A stretch of 64,000 nucleotides of DNA from Paracoccus isoporae (GCF_900101865.1 NZ_FNAH01000002.1:434001-498000); one strand, 5' to 3'. Shown: positions 23,942 to 32,865, numbered from the stretch's first letter. Numbers and translations are program-made. Notes: a model not told the origin generated them from the sequence alone.

Positions 23942-24795
23942 TGCCCCGTTTTGCCGCGAACCTGACCATGCTGTTCAACGAGTTGCCGATGCTGCAACGC
24001 TTCGGCGCGGCACGGCGGGCCGGGTTCAAGGGGGTGGAGATCCTGTTTCCCTATGACATCCCGCTGCCCGACATGCGCGCGAGCGCGCGGCGCAACCGGA
24101 TGGAGATCGTGCTCATCAACTGCCCGCCGCCGAACTGGGCCGGCGGTCCGCTCGGCTTCGCCGCCATCCCCGAGCGCAAGGAGCGGTTCCGCCGCGATTT
24201 CGAGCGCGCGCTGCGCGTGGCCGAGGCGCTGTCGGTGCGCCATATCCACATCATGTCCGGCAAGGCCGAGGGCGCGGCGGCGCTCGACTGTTTCATCGAC
24301 AACCTGCGTTGGGCGGCGGGGCGCGCGCCCCATGCCGGGCTGACCATCGAGCCGATCAACCCGATCGACATGCCGGGCTATTTCATGTCGGATTTCGACC
24401 TCGCCGAGACCGTGCTCGACGCGGTGGCCGCGCCCAATCTGGGGCTGCAATTCGATGCCTATCACGCCCATCGCATCACCGGCGACGTGATCGGCTGCTG
24501 GCGGCGTCACGGCCACCGCGCCCATCACATCCAGATTGCCGGGATGCCGGGGCGGCACGAGCCTGTCGATGGCGAGATCAACTATACCGAGTTCTTCCAG
24601 GTTCTGGCCGAAGATGGCTATGACGGCTGGGTCTCGGCCGAATATGCGCCGCGCACCCTGACCGAGGCGGGGCTGCGCTGGCTGCAGGAGTTCGGCAAGG
24701 CGCAGGGCCAGCCGCCGCAGGACGGATCGCGACCCGCCCCCGCATCGCGTGGCCGGCCTTTGCGCCGCCGCATCGCACCGGGCACCGGCAGCTAG
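23941..24795 (+). CDS. TIM-barrel isomerase, hydroxypyruvate isomerase family
   Basis: A 284-residue xylose-isomerase-like TIM barrel of the hydroxypyruvate isomerase (Hyi/OtnI) family, predicted to interconvert hydroxypyruvate and tartronate semialdehyde or a related pair. Conserved features are the N-terminal F-A-A-N-L-T-M-L-F-N-E-L-P, G-V-E-I-L-F-P-Y, the metal-binding Glu in T-I-E-P-I-N, the H-H-I-Q-I-A-G-M-P-G-R-H-E-P segment and G-E-I-N-Y. The start shares a base with the DUF1285 stop. The basic 30-residue tail after K-A-Q-G-Q-P is unusual. No glyoxylate genes flank it, so the substrate remains open. Confidence 0.83.
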   Translation: MPRFAANLTMLFNELPMLQRFGAARRAGFKGVEILFPYDIPLPDMRASARRNRMEIVLINCPPPNWAGGPLGFAAIPERKERFRRDFERALRVAEALSVRHIHIMSGKAEGAAALDCFIDNLRWAAGRAPHAGLTIEPINPIDMPGYFMSDFDLAETVLDAVAAPNLGLQFDAYHAHRITGDVIGCWRRHGHRAHHIQIAGMPGRHEPVDGEINYTEFFQVLAEDGYDGWVSAEYAPRTLTEAGLRWLQEFGKAQGQPPQDGSRPAPASRGRPLRRRIAPGTGS

Positions 24796-24826
24796 ACCGG
24801 ACCCGCCGCGCCGCTTGCGCCGCCCG

Positions 24827-26140
24827 TCAGGCCCGGCGCAGCGCGATCACCGCGTTCAGCCCGCCAAAGGCGAAGGCATTGGACAGCACCGCATCCACCT
24901 TCTTCTCGCGCGCCTCGTTCGGCACCACGTCGAGCGCGCATTCCGGGTCCGGCTCTTCGTAATTGATCGTCGGCGCGATGATGCCGTCGCGCAGCGCCAT
25001 GACGCAGGCCAGCAATTCCACTGCGCCGGTGCCGCCGATGATATGGCCATGCATCGACTTGGTGGATGACATCATCAGCCGGTCGGCGTGATGTCCGAAG
25101 GCATGCGCCACCGCCGCGCATTCGGTCTTGTCATTCGCCGCCGTCCCGGTGCCGTGGGCGTTGATGTAGCCGAGCTGATCGGGGTTCAGCCCGGCATCGC
25201 GCATCGCCCCGGTGATGGCGCGCTCCGCCCCCTGCGCCGAGGGCATCACGATGTCCTGCGCGTCCGAGGACATGGCGAAGCCCACCACCTCGGCCAGGAT
25301 GTCGGCGCCGCGCGCGCGCGCATGGTCGTAATCCTCGAAGACGAACACGCCCGCCCCCTCGCCCTGCACCATGCCGTTGCGGTTGGCGCTGAACGGGCGG
25401 CAGGCGTCGCGCGACATGACGCGCAGCCCTTCCCAGGCCTTCACCCCGCCGAAGCACAGCATCGCCTCGGAGCCGCCGGTCAGCATGACCCTGGACGCGC
25501 CGGAGCGGACCATGTGGAAGGCCTGCCCCATCGCGTGGTTGGACGAGGCACAGGCCGTGGCCACAGTAAAGGCCGGGCCGCGCAGGCCGAACTCCATGCT
25601 GACATGGCTGGCGGCGGCATTGTTCATCAGCTTGGGCACGACGAAGGGGTGCACACGGTTCTTCCCCTCCTCGTAGACCACGCGGTAATTCTCGTCCCAG
25701 GTGTTCAGCCCGCCCCCGGCCGTGCCCAGGACGACGCCCGAACACAGGCCCAGCTCGCCATGAAACTCCAGGCCCGACTGCTCCACCGCCTCCTTGGCGG
25801 CCAGAAGGGTGAACTGGGTGAACTTGTCATAGAGCAGGATCTGCTGGCGGTTGAACCAGCTTTCCGGCTGCCAGTCATGGATCTGCGCCCCGATCTGGAT
25901 CGCCAGCCGGTCCACGTCGCGGAAATCGAGCTGGGTGATTCCGCAGCGCCCTTCGCGGAACGCCTCCAGCGTCGTCTTTACATCGAGCCCGAGCGCGTTG
26001 ACCGTGCCCATCCCGGTGATGACCACGCGCCGCGCACCGCTGCGGGGCTTGTGCATGACCGGCGCGGCAACCGGCCCGATCTTTTCGGTGCGTCCCTTGG
26101 CCGCGCCGGACTTCTCCGTCTTGGTCTTCTTCGCGTTCAT
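24827..26140 (-). CDS. Beta-ketoacyl-ACP synthase (KAS II/FabF type) of the lpxD-ACP operon
   Basis: A thiolase-fold condensing enzyme of 437 residues that extends acyl-ACP with malonyl-ACP. The Cys-His-His triad is visible: Cys197 in A-T-A-C-A-S-S, His329 in I-N-A-H-G-T-G-T, and His366 in S-T-K-S-M-H-G-H. A Lys-rich 28-residue leader precedes the usual N-terminus. The ATG overlaps the stop of a dedicated acyl carrier protein by 4 bp, and lpxD is upstream. This context suggests that the pair makes or elongates a special acyl chain, perhaps for lipid A, rather than serving bulk fatty acid synthesis. That is inference; the housekeeping FabF is presumably elsewhere. Confidence 0.88.
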   Translation of the reverse strand: MNAKKTKTEKSGAAKGRTEKIGPVAAPVMHKPRSGARRVVITGMGTVNALGLDVKTTLEAFREGRCGITQLDFRDVDRLAIQIGAQIHDWQPESWFNRQQILLYDKFTQFTLLAAKEAVEQSGLEFHGELGLCSGVVLGTAGGGLNTWDENYRVVYEEGKNRVHPFVVPKLMNNAAASHVSMEFGLRGPAFTVATACASSNHAMGQAFHMVRSGASRVMLTGGSEAMLCFGGVKAWEGLRVMSRDACRPFSANRNGMVQGEGAGVFVFEDYDHARARGADILAEVVGFAMSSDAQDIVMPSAQGAERAITGAMRDAGLNPDQLGYINAHGTGTAANDKTECAAVAHAFGHHADRLMMSSTKSMHGHIIGGTGAVELLACVMALRDGIIAPTINYEEPDPECALDVVPNEAREKKVDAVLSNAFAFGGLNAVIALRRA

Positions 26141-26400
26141 GCCTTCGCGGCCACCAGCTTTTCGACGGCCGAGATGATCTGGCCGATGGAGGAGATGTCG
26201 AACTCCGATTTTTCAGGCTCGTTGGCGTTGAACGGGATGGTGATGTCGAACTCCTCCTCGAGCGCGAAGATCGAATCGACCAGACCCAGGCTGTCGATGC
26301 CCAGATCGGCCGGCGTCGCGTCGTCGGTGACCTGTTCGACATCGAGCATGGCCTGTTCGGCAATGATCTCTCGGATGCGGTTGCGGATCGTGTCGGTCAT
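26137..26400 (-). CDS. Acyl carrier protein (specialised)
   Basis: An acidic 87-residue acyl carrier protein. The phosphopantetheine Ser sits in L-G-I-D-S-L-G-L-V-D near residue 36. The C-terminal half (E-E-F-D-I-T-I-P-F-N then S-E-F-D-I-S-S-I-G) is longer than in housekeeping AcpP, as in dedicated carriers such as AcpXL or NodF-like proteins. The ATG at 26400 has GGAGG 5 nt upstream. It lies between lpxD (48 bp upstream) and a ketoacyl synthase that overlaps its stop. It is probably a carrier for a special acyl chain. Confidence 0.9.
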   Translation of the reverse strand: MTDTIRNRIREIIAEQAMLDVEQVTDDATPADLGIDSLGLVDSIFALEEEFDITIPFNANEPEKSEFDISSIGQIISAVEKLVAAKA

Positions 26401-26448
26401 CTCATCCTCCGGTTCGCGCGGGCGACGTCTCGCCACGTGCCGTGTTGC

Positions 26449-27534
26449 TCAGGCCTTGTCCAACAATTCTGTAACAGTTTTCTGAAGCTTGGACAGCGTC
26501 GCCGCCATGCGCGGCAGGCGGCGGGTGGCGCGGTCCATTTCCATCCGCGTGGCCATGTCGATGGCGGGATTGCCCAGCACCACGCGGCCCGCCGCCACCC
26601 GGCTGAACAGCTTGCTGGCCCCGCCCGCGATCACGTCATCGCCAACGGTGATGTTGTCCGACACGCCGCATTGCCCGGCCAGCACGACGCGATTGCCGAT
26701 CACGCTCGACCCGGCAATGCCGACCTGTCCGCAGATCAGGCAGTCATCGCCCACCACCACGTTATGGCCGATATGGACCATGTTATCGAGCTTGGTGCCG
26801 TTGCCGATCCGTGTCGCGCGGATCGTGCCGCGATCAATGCCCGCATTGGCGCCGATCTCTACATCATCGCCGATCTCCACGCGGCCAAGCGAATGGATCC
26901 TCTCCCAGCTCTGTGCGACAATATGTTCGCGCTTTCCAAGGGTTCTGCGAATTTCCTCGACGCCTGACTCCTGCTCGGTGACAAAGGAAAACCCGTCAGA
27001 GCCGATCACCGCGCCCGGCTGGATGATGACCCGGTCGCCGATCTGCACATCGTGCTGGATGCGCGCGCCGTTCAGGATCATCGCGTCCGCCCCGATCCGG
27101 CTGCCCTGCCCGATCGAGACATGGCTGGCGATGCGGGCATTCGCGCCGATCCGCACATCCGGCCCGATCACCACGAAGGCCCCGATGGCGGCGCCGTCGC
27201 CAATCTGCGCCGAGGAATCGATCACCGCCGATGGATGGATGCCCGGCGCGATGTCGGGGCCCGGATCGAAGCGGCGCGTCAGCCCTGCCATGACCAGCCG
27301 GGGACGCGGCGCGAAGATGGCGGCGGCCAGCCCGTAATCCTCCGGCGCCATGCCCTCGGACAGGATCGCCGCAGCACCAGGCCGCAGCGCCTCGGCATAT
27401 TTCGGCGACATGGCGAGCGCGATCTGCCGGGGACCGGCCTGCGCCGGCTCGGCCGCGCTGTCGATCTGCATGGACAGATCGCCCCAGGCGCGGGCGTCGA
27501 GCGCCTCGGCAAGATCCTTGATCGTGACCTGCAT
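26449..27534 (-). CDS. lpxD: UDP-3-O-acylglucosamine N-acyltransferase LpxD
   Basis: LpxD adds the second 3-hydroxyacyl chain, on the amino group, in lipid A synthesis. The 361-residue protein has the N-terminal uridine-binding domain (to about residue 100), then hexapeptide repeats of a left-handed beta helix including the catalytic-His region D-N-M-V-H-I-G-H-N, and a C-terminal helix. The ATG at 27534 has a perfect AAAGGAGG site. It is detached from the fabZ-lpxA-lpxI-lpxB cluster about 10 kb away and heads an operon with an acyl carrier protein and a ketoacyl synthase. Confidence 0.93.
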   Translation of the reverse strand: MQVTIKDLAEALDARAWGDLSMQIDSAAEPAQAGPRQIALAMSPKYAEALRPGAAAILSEGMAPEDYGLAAAIFAPRPRLVMAGLTRRFDPGPDIAPGIHPSAVIDSSAQIGDGAAIGAFVVIGPDVRIGANARIASHVSIGQGSRIGADAMILNGARIQHDVQIGDRVIIQPGAVIGSDGFSFVTEQESGVEEIRRTLGKREHIVAQSWERIHSLGRVEIGDDVEIGANAGIDRGTIRATRIGNGTKLDNMVHIGHNVVVGDDCLICGQVGIAGSSVIGNRVVLAGQCGVSDNITVGDDVIAGGASKLFSRVAAGRVVLGNPAIDMATRMEMDRATRRLPRMAATLSKLQKTVTELLDKA

Positions 27535-27639
27535 CGCGGCCTCCTTTCGCGCCCATGATCTAGCCATCCGCGCGCCACAAAACCAGACCCAACCGGAACC
27601 GCCGCGAGGGGCCGCCGCGCCGTCGCCTGCCGGGCCGCG

Positions 27640-29235
27640 CTAGCTGCCGGCCTGCGCGGCCTTCTTCATCGCCGTCCACAGCATCGCGTCGCGGCCATAG
27701 ACGTCGGGATAGGTGACAAGCTGGCCGTCCGGTCCGGGGAAGGCCGTGAAATAGACCAGGTGGATCGGCAGCGGCTCCTTCAGCTTGATCCATTTCTCCT
27801 GGCCCGTATCGAGCATGCGGTGAAACAGGCCGCGCGGATCGTCGCTGTTGGCGCGCAGCAGCGCGTAAGCCAGATCGAAGGGCCGGGCCACGCGCACGCA
27901 GCCATGCGAGGCGGCGCGGCTGGCATTGTTGAACAGCCCCTTGGACGGCGTGTCGTGCAGATAGATGTTCCACTGGTTCGGGAACATGAACTTCACCAGC
28001 CCGAGCGCATTGTCCGGCCCCGGCTTCTGGCGCAGGTAATAGGGAAAATTGCTGCCGGAATACTTGCCGAAATCGATGCTGTCGCGCGAGACCGGGCGAC
28101 CGCGCCGGTCCACGATCTCCAGATGCGAGACGGCATAGCGGTTGGCCTTCAGCTTGGGCAGATAGGACTCGGCCGTGATCGAACGCGGCACGTTCCAGCG
28201 GGGATTGGGAACGACGAACTCCATCACCTCGCTGAATTCCGGCGTCTCCCAATCGGGATCGGATTTGCCCACCACCACCCGCGTCTCGAAGACGTTCTGG
28301 CCGTTCTCGCGGATCTGGGCGGAGTAGCTGGGGATGTTGACCCAGATCAGCCGGGCGTTCAGATCATGCCCGTTCAGCCAGCGCAGCCGCTCCATCGCCA
28401 TCATCACCCGCCGCGTGCGGGGGTTGGCGCTGCTGCCGTTGAGCTGCGCCAGCGTCTTGGGCCCGGCAATGCCGTCAACCGGCAGCCCGGCCTCCTCCTG
28501 GTAGCGGGCCACCGTCTCGCGCAGCGCCTCGTCGAAGAGCTGCGGATCGGCTGGGGGATCGGCGGCGGAAAAGCCGATGCTGGCCAGCCGCGCGCGCAGA
28601 TCCGCAACCTCCGGGCCGGACATGCCGGGCCGGTAGATTCCTTCGGACACGACCGGTGCATCGGCTGGCGCGACCAGATCCGCCTGTGCCGCCAGCATCT
28701 CCTTGAGCTGCGCATAGGCCGGATCGGAGGGCGCAAGGCTGGAGAGCGCGGCCGCCGGATCGCCGCTGATCATCCGGTCGAGCAGCGCCGTCATGTCCAC
28801 CGGGACCAGGCTGCGCTTGTTCATGGAATCGGTGACCGCCGGATCGACGAGGCCGTTGCCGACATCGCCTGCCCATCGTGACAGCGCCTGTGCATAGCGC
28901 ATCTCGGTCGCGACATCCGTGGACGCATCCGCGGGCGACAGGCCGGAGACGTCGTATCGCGCCGGCGGCAGCCCGTGTTCCGGGGCGGTGGCAATCGCGT
29001 CGAGCAGCGCCGCCCGGCGCGGCCCGGCGTCGGGGCCGGTAAAGACCGGCTGCAGCCCGTGCGCGCCGTAAAACGCCGACAGTCCCGGATCAGGCGCCAC
29101 CATCTGCGCCAGTTGCATCTCGAACCCGGTGAAATCCAGCTTCGGCGCCGGCATGGCTGCGGCGCTCATCGGGACCATGGCCAGACAGGCCGCGATGCGG
29201 CCGACACGCCGCATACGATTCGCTAACTCGTTCAC
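27640..29235 (-). CDS. Murein L,D-transpeptidase (YcbB/LdtD-like)
   Basis: A periplasmic L,D-transpeptidase of 531 residues that forms 3-3 peptidoglycan cross-links. It has an N-terminal signal segment (R-R-V-G-R-I-A-A-C-L-A-M-V, cleavage near A-A-A-M-P-A), a peptidoglycan-binding domain around residues 210-270 (G-P-E-V-A-D-L-R-A-R-L ... V-D-G-I-A-G-P-K-T), and a YkuD catalytic domain. The H-D-T-P-S-K-G and S-H-G-C-V-R-V motifs supply the catalytic His and Cys. The GTG start is preceded by a GAGG site 7 nt upstream; an ATG 21 bp inside lacks one. It is divergent from a DUF882 peptidase gene, mirroring the ycbB-ycbK neighbourhood of enterobacteria. Confidence 0.92.
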   Translation of the reverse strand: MNELANRMRRVGRIAACLAMVPMSAAAMPAPKLDFTGFEMQLAQMVAPDPGLSAFYGAHGLQPVFTGPDAGPRRAALLDAIATAPEHGLPPARYDVSGLSPADASTDVATEMRYAQALSRWAGDVGNGLVDPAVTDSMNKRSLVPVDMTALLDRMISGDPAAALSSLAPSDPAYAQLKEMLAAQADLVAPADAPVVSEGIYRPGMSGPEVADLRARLASIGFSAADPPADPQLFDEALRETVARYQEEAGLPVDGIAGPKTLAQLNGSSANPRTRRVMMAMERLRWLNGHDLNARLIWVNIPSYSAQIRENGQNVFETRVVVGKSDPDWETPEFSEVMEFVVPNPRWNVPRSITAESYLPKLKANRYAVSHLEIVDRRGRPVSRDSIDFGKYSGSNFPYYLRQKPGPDNALGLVKFMFPNQWNIYLHDTPSKGLFNNASRAASHGCVRVARPFDLAYALLRANSDDPRGLFHRMLDTGQEKWIKLKEPLPIHLVYFTAFPGPDGQLVTYPDVYGRDAMLWTAMKKAAQAGS

Positions 29236-29533
29236 GTTTTGACCTCTGCTCGATCGCTCGGTGTTTTTTCTTTACCTTTTGTCAGCCCTGAACCGTCAGG
29301 TCCAGCAGAGCCGTAAGTTGTTGACACGCGACGCCCATCCCCCTGCTTCCAGCGTGTCCCTTATAGCACAGATCGGCGGTTTTCTGCCGATTAATTGCCA
29401 AAACGTCCCGTTGCGGAACGAAAGACTTTCTCGCCGTGAGGGTGTGATGACATAGTCTTAAGCAGTTCCGGTAAATAAGGAATGGGCCACTGGTTTCGTG
29501 GTGAGTTAAGAAAAGCAGGACAGGCGATCTGAA
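29236..29533. promoter_or_regulatory. Divergent intergenic region between L,D-transpeptidase and DUF882 genes
   Basis: This 298-bp gap holds no plausible gene. It is less GC-rich than its flanks and must contain the promoters for both cell-wall genes. A TTGACA hexamer occurs at 29321-29326 on the plus strand, but no matching -10 box lies 16-18 bp downstream, so exact promoters cannot be assigned. Confidence 0.4.
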
Positions 29534-30091
29534 ATGACATTCGACATCACCCGCCGCGGCATCATGGGTATTTTTGCCGCAACGACCGTTGCCGCCGCAC
29601 CCGTCGCCGGCAACGCATTCGGCATTCTCCGCCGCGCCGGCGATTACCGCCGCATCAGCATGTATTCGCCGCGCACCGGCGAAAGCATCGACACGGTCTA
29701 CTGGATCGACGGCAAGTATATCCGCGACGCGCTGAACGAGATCAATTATTTCATGCGCGACTGGCGGACCGGCCAGGCCATCGGGATCGACCCGCGCACC
29801 ATCGACATCGCGACCGCGTCGCACCGGATGCTGCGCACGAATGAACCCTACATGATGCTGTCTGGCTACCGCTCGCCCAAGACCAACGCGATGCTGCGCG
29901 CCCGGTCCTCCGGCGTGGCGCGCAACTCGCTGCACATGAAGGGCCAGGCGGCCGATCTGCGGCTGAAATCGCGCTCGGTCAGCCAGATGTACAAGGCCGC
30001 CGTGGCCTGCCGCGCCGGCGGGGTGGGCAAGTATTCCCGCTCGAACTTCGTGCATATGGATTGCGGCCCGATCCGCAACTGGGGCGCCTGA
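29534..30091 (+). CDS. DUF882 / peptidase M15A-type protein (YcbK-like)
   Basis: A 185-residue exported protein of the DUF882 family, related to zinc D-Ala-D-Ala peptidases and known as YcbK in enterobacteria. A twin-arginine signal is likely: R-R-G-I-M-G-I-F followed by an Ala-rich core, with cleavage near G-N-A-F-G. The zinc-ligand regions are visible as S-G-Y-R-S-P-K-T-N, N-S-L-H-M-K-G-Q-A-A-D and N-F-V-H-M-D. It probably trims or edits peptidoglycan, together with the divergent L,D-transpeptidase. Confidence 0.88.
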   Translation: MTFDITRRGIMGIFAATTVAAAPVAGNAFGILRRAGDYRRISMYSPRTGESIDTVYWIDGKYIRDALNEINYFMRDWRTGQAIGIDPRTIDIATASHRMLRTNEPYMMLSGYRSPKTNAMLRARSSGVARNSLHMKGQAADLRLKSRSVSQMYKAAVACRAGGVGKYSRSNFVHMDCGPIRNWGA

Positions 30092-30419
30092 GGCGCAGCA
30101 GACAGACCAACCGCCTGATATGTCTCGACGCCACACCGGCGTCGCTCTCGCCCGGACACGCGAACCGGGCGCAGGACGGCAGCGCGCGGTTGCGTAGCCG
30201 GACGCGCCCAAAACCGTCGAAGCTGCCGATCATTCTCGCACCCGGTCATTCCCGCTGTGCCACAATGCGGTCGCGATCAGTAACGCCAAAGACCCAAGCC
30301 ACGCGGACGCACTCTGCTGGCCAAGCCCTATGCGGCCACCCGGACGGAAGTGACCGGATCGGCGTTCATGCCGATCACCGAGACATGGGATCGTTCGGCG
30401 GTCTGGGTCAGCAGCCCGG
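30092..30419. other. Gene-poor gap, no supported feature
   Basis: This 328-bp stretch separates the convergent DUF882 gene and the solute-binding-like gene. Open frames cross it on both strands, but none has a ribosome site, conserved motif or plausible codon pattern. A perfect 7-bp inverted repeat (GATCGGC/GCCGATC, 6-nt loop) lies at 30357-30376 without a T run. It may help end transcription from either side; nothing else is recognisable. Confidence 0.4.
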
Positions 30420-31535
30420 TCAGCCCGGCTTGAAGGTCCGGGCGAACAGACGGTCCATGTCATCGACCGCCGCACCGAAATCGCCATCCGTCAGAGCCTG
30501 CACGATCCGCGCCGACGCTGCGTCCTGGAACGGCATGTAGCCGTCATGGCGCGGGCGCAGCACCGCCGCCTCCAGCGTGCGGGCGGTGCCGGAGTAGAAC
30601 TGGCCCGCCGCCTCGTCCACCACCGGATCGTGCCAGGCCGCGCCATGACCGACCTGCCCGCCCGACCGGGCATAGAGGCTGCGCTGGATCTCGGGCCCCG
30701 CGACATGGCGGGCAAAGGCGATGGCGGCCTCGGGCGCGGCGGAGAAGGCCGAGACCGCAATGCCGGTCTCGCCAAGGGCCGAGCCGCCCACCCCCGCGCC
30801 GCGCGTGGTTTCGGGAATGTCGTGAAAGGACAGGCGATGTCCCGGCGAATCCGCGCGCGCGTAGCTCACATAGCCATAGACCAGCGGGACGCAGGCGATC
30901 TCGTCGGTCCGCGACATGCGCCCCAGCACGTCGATCGGGTCCCAGCCATAACAGGCCGAATCCACAAGTTCGGCAAGCGCGGCCAGCCGTTCGAGCGCAG
31001 CGATCCCGCCTGCGCGATCCACGAACGGCCCCGGCCCGTCCGTGCGCACCTTGTGCCCGTCATTGGCGGCCAGCGTGATGAAGCACATCAGGCTGTGCGG
31101 CGCGCGCAGTGGAAGCGCCACCTTGCCGGATTGCGCCAGCCTCAGCACCGCGTCCCAGTTCGCGGGCGGGGTGTCGATCAGGTCCGGCCGGATCGCCTGC
31201 ACCTGCGCCGCCGCGTCGATCGGATAGGCCCATTGCCTCCCCTGCCAGCGATAGCTGGGATAGGACAGCCCGACGCTGGCCTGCGCGATGTCCGGCGCGT
31301 CGGGCAAGGGATGCAGGCAGCCCTCGGCGGTGATCTGGCCGACATGGGGGTGATCGACCACGATCAGATCATAGTCCCGCGCCAGCTTCTCGACCGGAAA
31401 GCTTTCAAAATCCTGCAGCGACCGCTTGTCCCAATGCAGCGTGACACCATGTTCCCGCGCCCATGCGGCCGAAACGGCCACCATCGGGTCATATCCGCGC
31501 GGGTGGTTCCAGGTCATGCCCCTCAGGTCGGTCAT
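30420..31535 (-). CDS. Solute-binding-protein-like protein without signal peptide
   Basis: A 371-residue protein with the look of a periplasmic ABC-transporter solute-binding protein of type 2 fold: D-L-I-V-V-D-H-P-H-V-G, W-A-Y-P-I-D-A-A-A-Q-V, and the C-terminal F-A-R-H-V-A-G-P-E-I-Q segment. The N-terminus starts directly with M-T-D-L-R-G-M-T-W-N-H-P-R-G-Y-D-P and has no hydrophobic signal, so it should remain in the cytoplasm. Its ATG overlaps the stop of the CoA-transferase gene by 4 bp and no permease or ATPase is adjacent. It may act as a ligand sensor, substrate carrier or enzyme; the function is unknown. Confidence 0.75.
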   Translation of the reverse strand: MTDLRGMTWNHPRGYDPMVAVSAAWAREHGVTLHWDKRSLQDFESFPVEKLARDYDLIVVDHPHVGQITAEGCLHPLPDAPDIAQASVGLSYPSYRWQGRQWAYPIDAAAQVQAIRPDLIDTPPANWDAVLRLAQSGKVALPLRAPHSLMCFITLAANDGHKVRTDGPGPFVDRAGGIAALERLAALAELVDSACYGWDPIDVLGRMSRTDEIACVPLVYGYVSYARADSPGHRLSFHDIPETTRGAGVGGSALGETGIAVSAFSAAPEAAIAFARHVAGPEIQRSLYARSGGQVGHGAAWHDPVVDEAAGQFYSGTARTLEAAVLRPRHDGYMPFQDAASARIVQALTDGDFGAAVDDMDRLFARTFKPG

Positions 31536-32713
31536 AGGTCGAACTCCTTGCGTATCTGTTCGGACTGATCGCCGACACGCGGTGCCGCGTCGCTGCTGCC
31601 GGGGCGCGCGCCGTCCAGTGTCAGCGGGCTGCGCGTGGTCCTGATCGCCACCCCGTCCGCGCGGGTCACGGTCTGCAGCATGTCCAGCCGGGCGAAGCCC
31701 TCGCTCTGCAGAAGCTCCGGCCAGTTCATCACCTCGGCGCACCAGATATCGGCGGGTTGCAGGATCGCCAGCCAATGCGCGACGCGCTGCGTCGAAAGCC
31801 GCGCGGCAATCGCCGCCTTGATCTCGTCGCGGCGGCGGAACCCGGCATCGGCCTGCCCCTCGGTCAGATCTGGCATGCCGAGAAGATCGAAGAGCGGCGG
31901 CAGCGGCGTCATCGCCAGCGCCAGATACCCGTCTGAGCAGGCATAGACGCCATAGGGCGCGGAGAGATAGGCATGCGCGCTGTTCTTCGCCGCCCGGCTG
32001 GGCAGCCGGCAGCCATCGTTGAGATAGGTGGTCAGCACCTCGAACTGCAGATCGACAAGCGCCTCGAGCAGGCTGGTCTCCACCAGACGGCCGCGCCCGG
32101 ACATGCCGCGCCCGACGAGCGCCGCCAGAATGCCCTGGCTCAACGCCACCCCCGCCATCATGTCGGCCACGGCCAGCCCCATCGGGACCGGCCCCTGATC
32201 GGCGTCGCCCGTCAGCCACATCAGCCCCGAGCGGGCCTGCGCCAGAAGATCCTGCCCCGGCAACCCGACCCAGGGGCCATCGGTGCCGTATCCGCTGATC
32301 GAGCCATAGACGATACCCGGATTGATCTGCCGCACCGCCGGCCAGTCCAGTCCCAGCCGTGCCGCCACGCCGGGGCGGAAATTCTGGATCACCACATCGG
32401 CGCGGCACAGCAGTTTCTTCAGCGCCGCAAGATCATCGGCGTCCTTCAGGTCGAGCGCGATGCTCTCCTTGCCGCGATTGATGGCGTGGAAGATCGTGCT
32501 GTCGCCGCCGATTTCCGTGTCGGACAGATAAAGCTGACGCGACAGATCGCCCTGGCCGGGGCGCTCCACCTTGATGACACGCGCCCCCAGATCCGACAGC
32601 CGCAGCGAGCAATAGGGACCGGACAGGAACTGGCTCAGATCAACCACCACCAGCCCCGCCAGCGGCAGATCCTGTTCCTTGCCGCCCTCGCGCCGCTCAT
32701 CCGTGCCGCTCAC
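31532..32713 (-). CDS. CaiB/BaiF-family CoA-transferase
   Basis: A class III (family III) CoA-transferase of 393 residues that moves CoA between carboxylic acids. Conserved blocks are the N-terminal L-A-G-L-V-V-V-D-L-S-Q-F-L-S-G-P-Y, the E-R-P-G-Q-G-D segment, the N-R-G-K-E-S-I-A-L-D-L block, Q-N-F-R-P-G-V-A-A-R-L-G-L, and the G-Y-G-x-D-G-P region. The catalytic Asp of the family normally lies near residue 169; the local sequence here is G-L-P-G-Q-D-L-L-A-Q-A-R-S-G. The GTG at 32713 is chosen because GGAGG lies 7 nt upstream. It precedes and overlaps the solute-binding-like gene. Substrate unknown. Confidence 0.87.
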   Translation of the reverse strand: MSGTDERREGGKEQDLPLAGLVVVDLSQFLSGPYCSLRLSDLGARVIKVERPGQGDLSRQLYLSDTEIGGDSTIFHAINRGKESIALDLKDADDLAALKKLLCRADVVIQNFRPGVAARLGLDWPAVRQINPGIVYGSISGYGTDGPWVGLPGQDLLAQARSGLMWLTGDADQGPVPMGLAVADMMAGVALSQGILAALVGRGMSGRGRLVETSLLEALVDLQFEVLTTYLNDGCRLPSRAAKNSAHAYLSAPYGVYACSDGYLALAMTPLPPLFDLLGMPDLTEGQADAGFRRRDEIKAAIAARLSTQRVAHWLAILQPADIWCAEVMNWPELLQSEGFARLDMLQTVTRADGVAIRTTRSPLTLDGARPGSSDAAPRVGDQSEQIRKEFDL

Positions 32714-32865
32714 CGCCCCGCCTCCACCGTTTCTGTCTGGTTCAGGCGAAAATAGAAACTTCACCGACGCTTGGCAAGTTCATATGCGAAGACACTCCTC
32801 GTATGTGGCGAGAACCAGAATGAACACACGGCTATTTCGAAGAGTTCAGAGATAAATTTCGTGTA

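Noticed and set aside
30357..30376. Inverted repeat as an intrinsic terminator between convergent genes
   Set aside because: The stem is only 7 bp and no T run follows on either strand.
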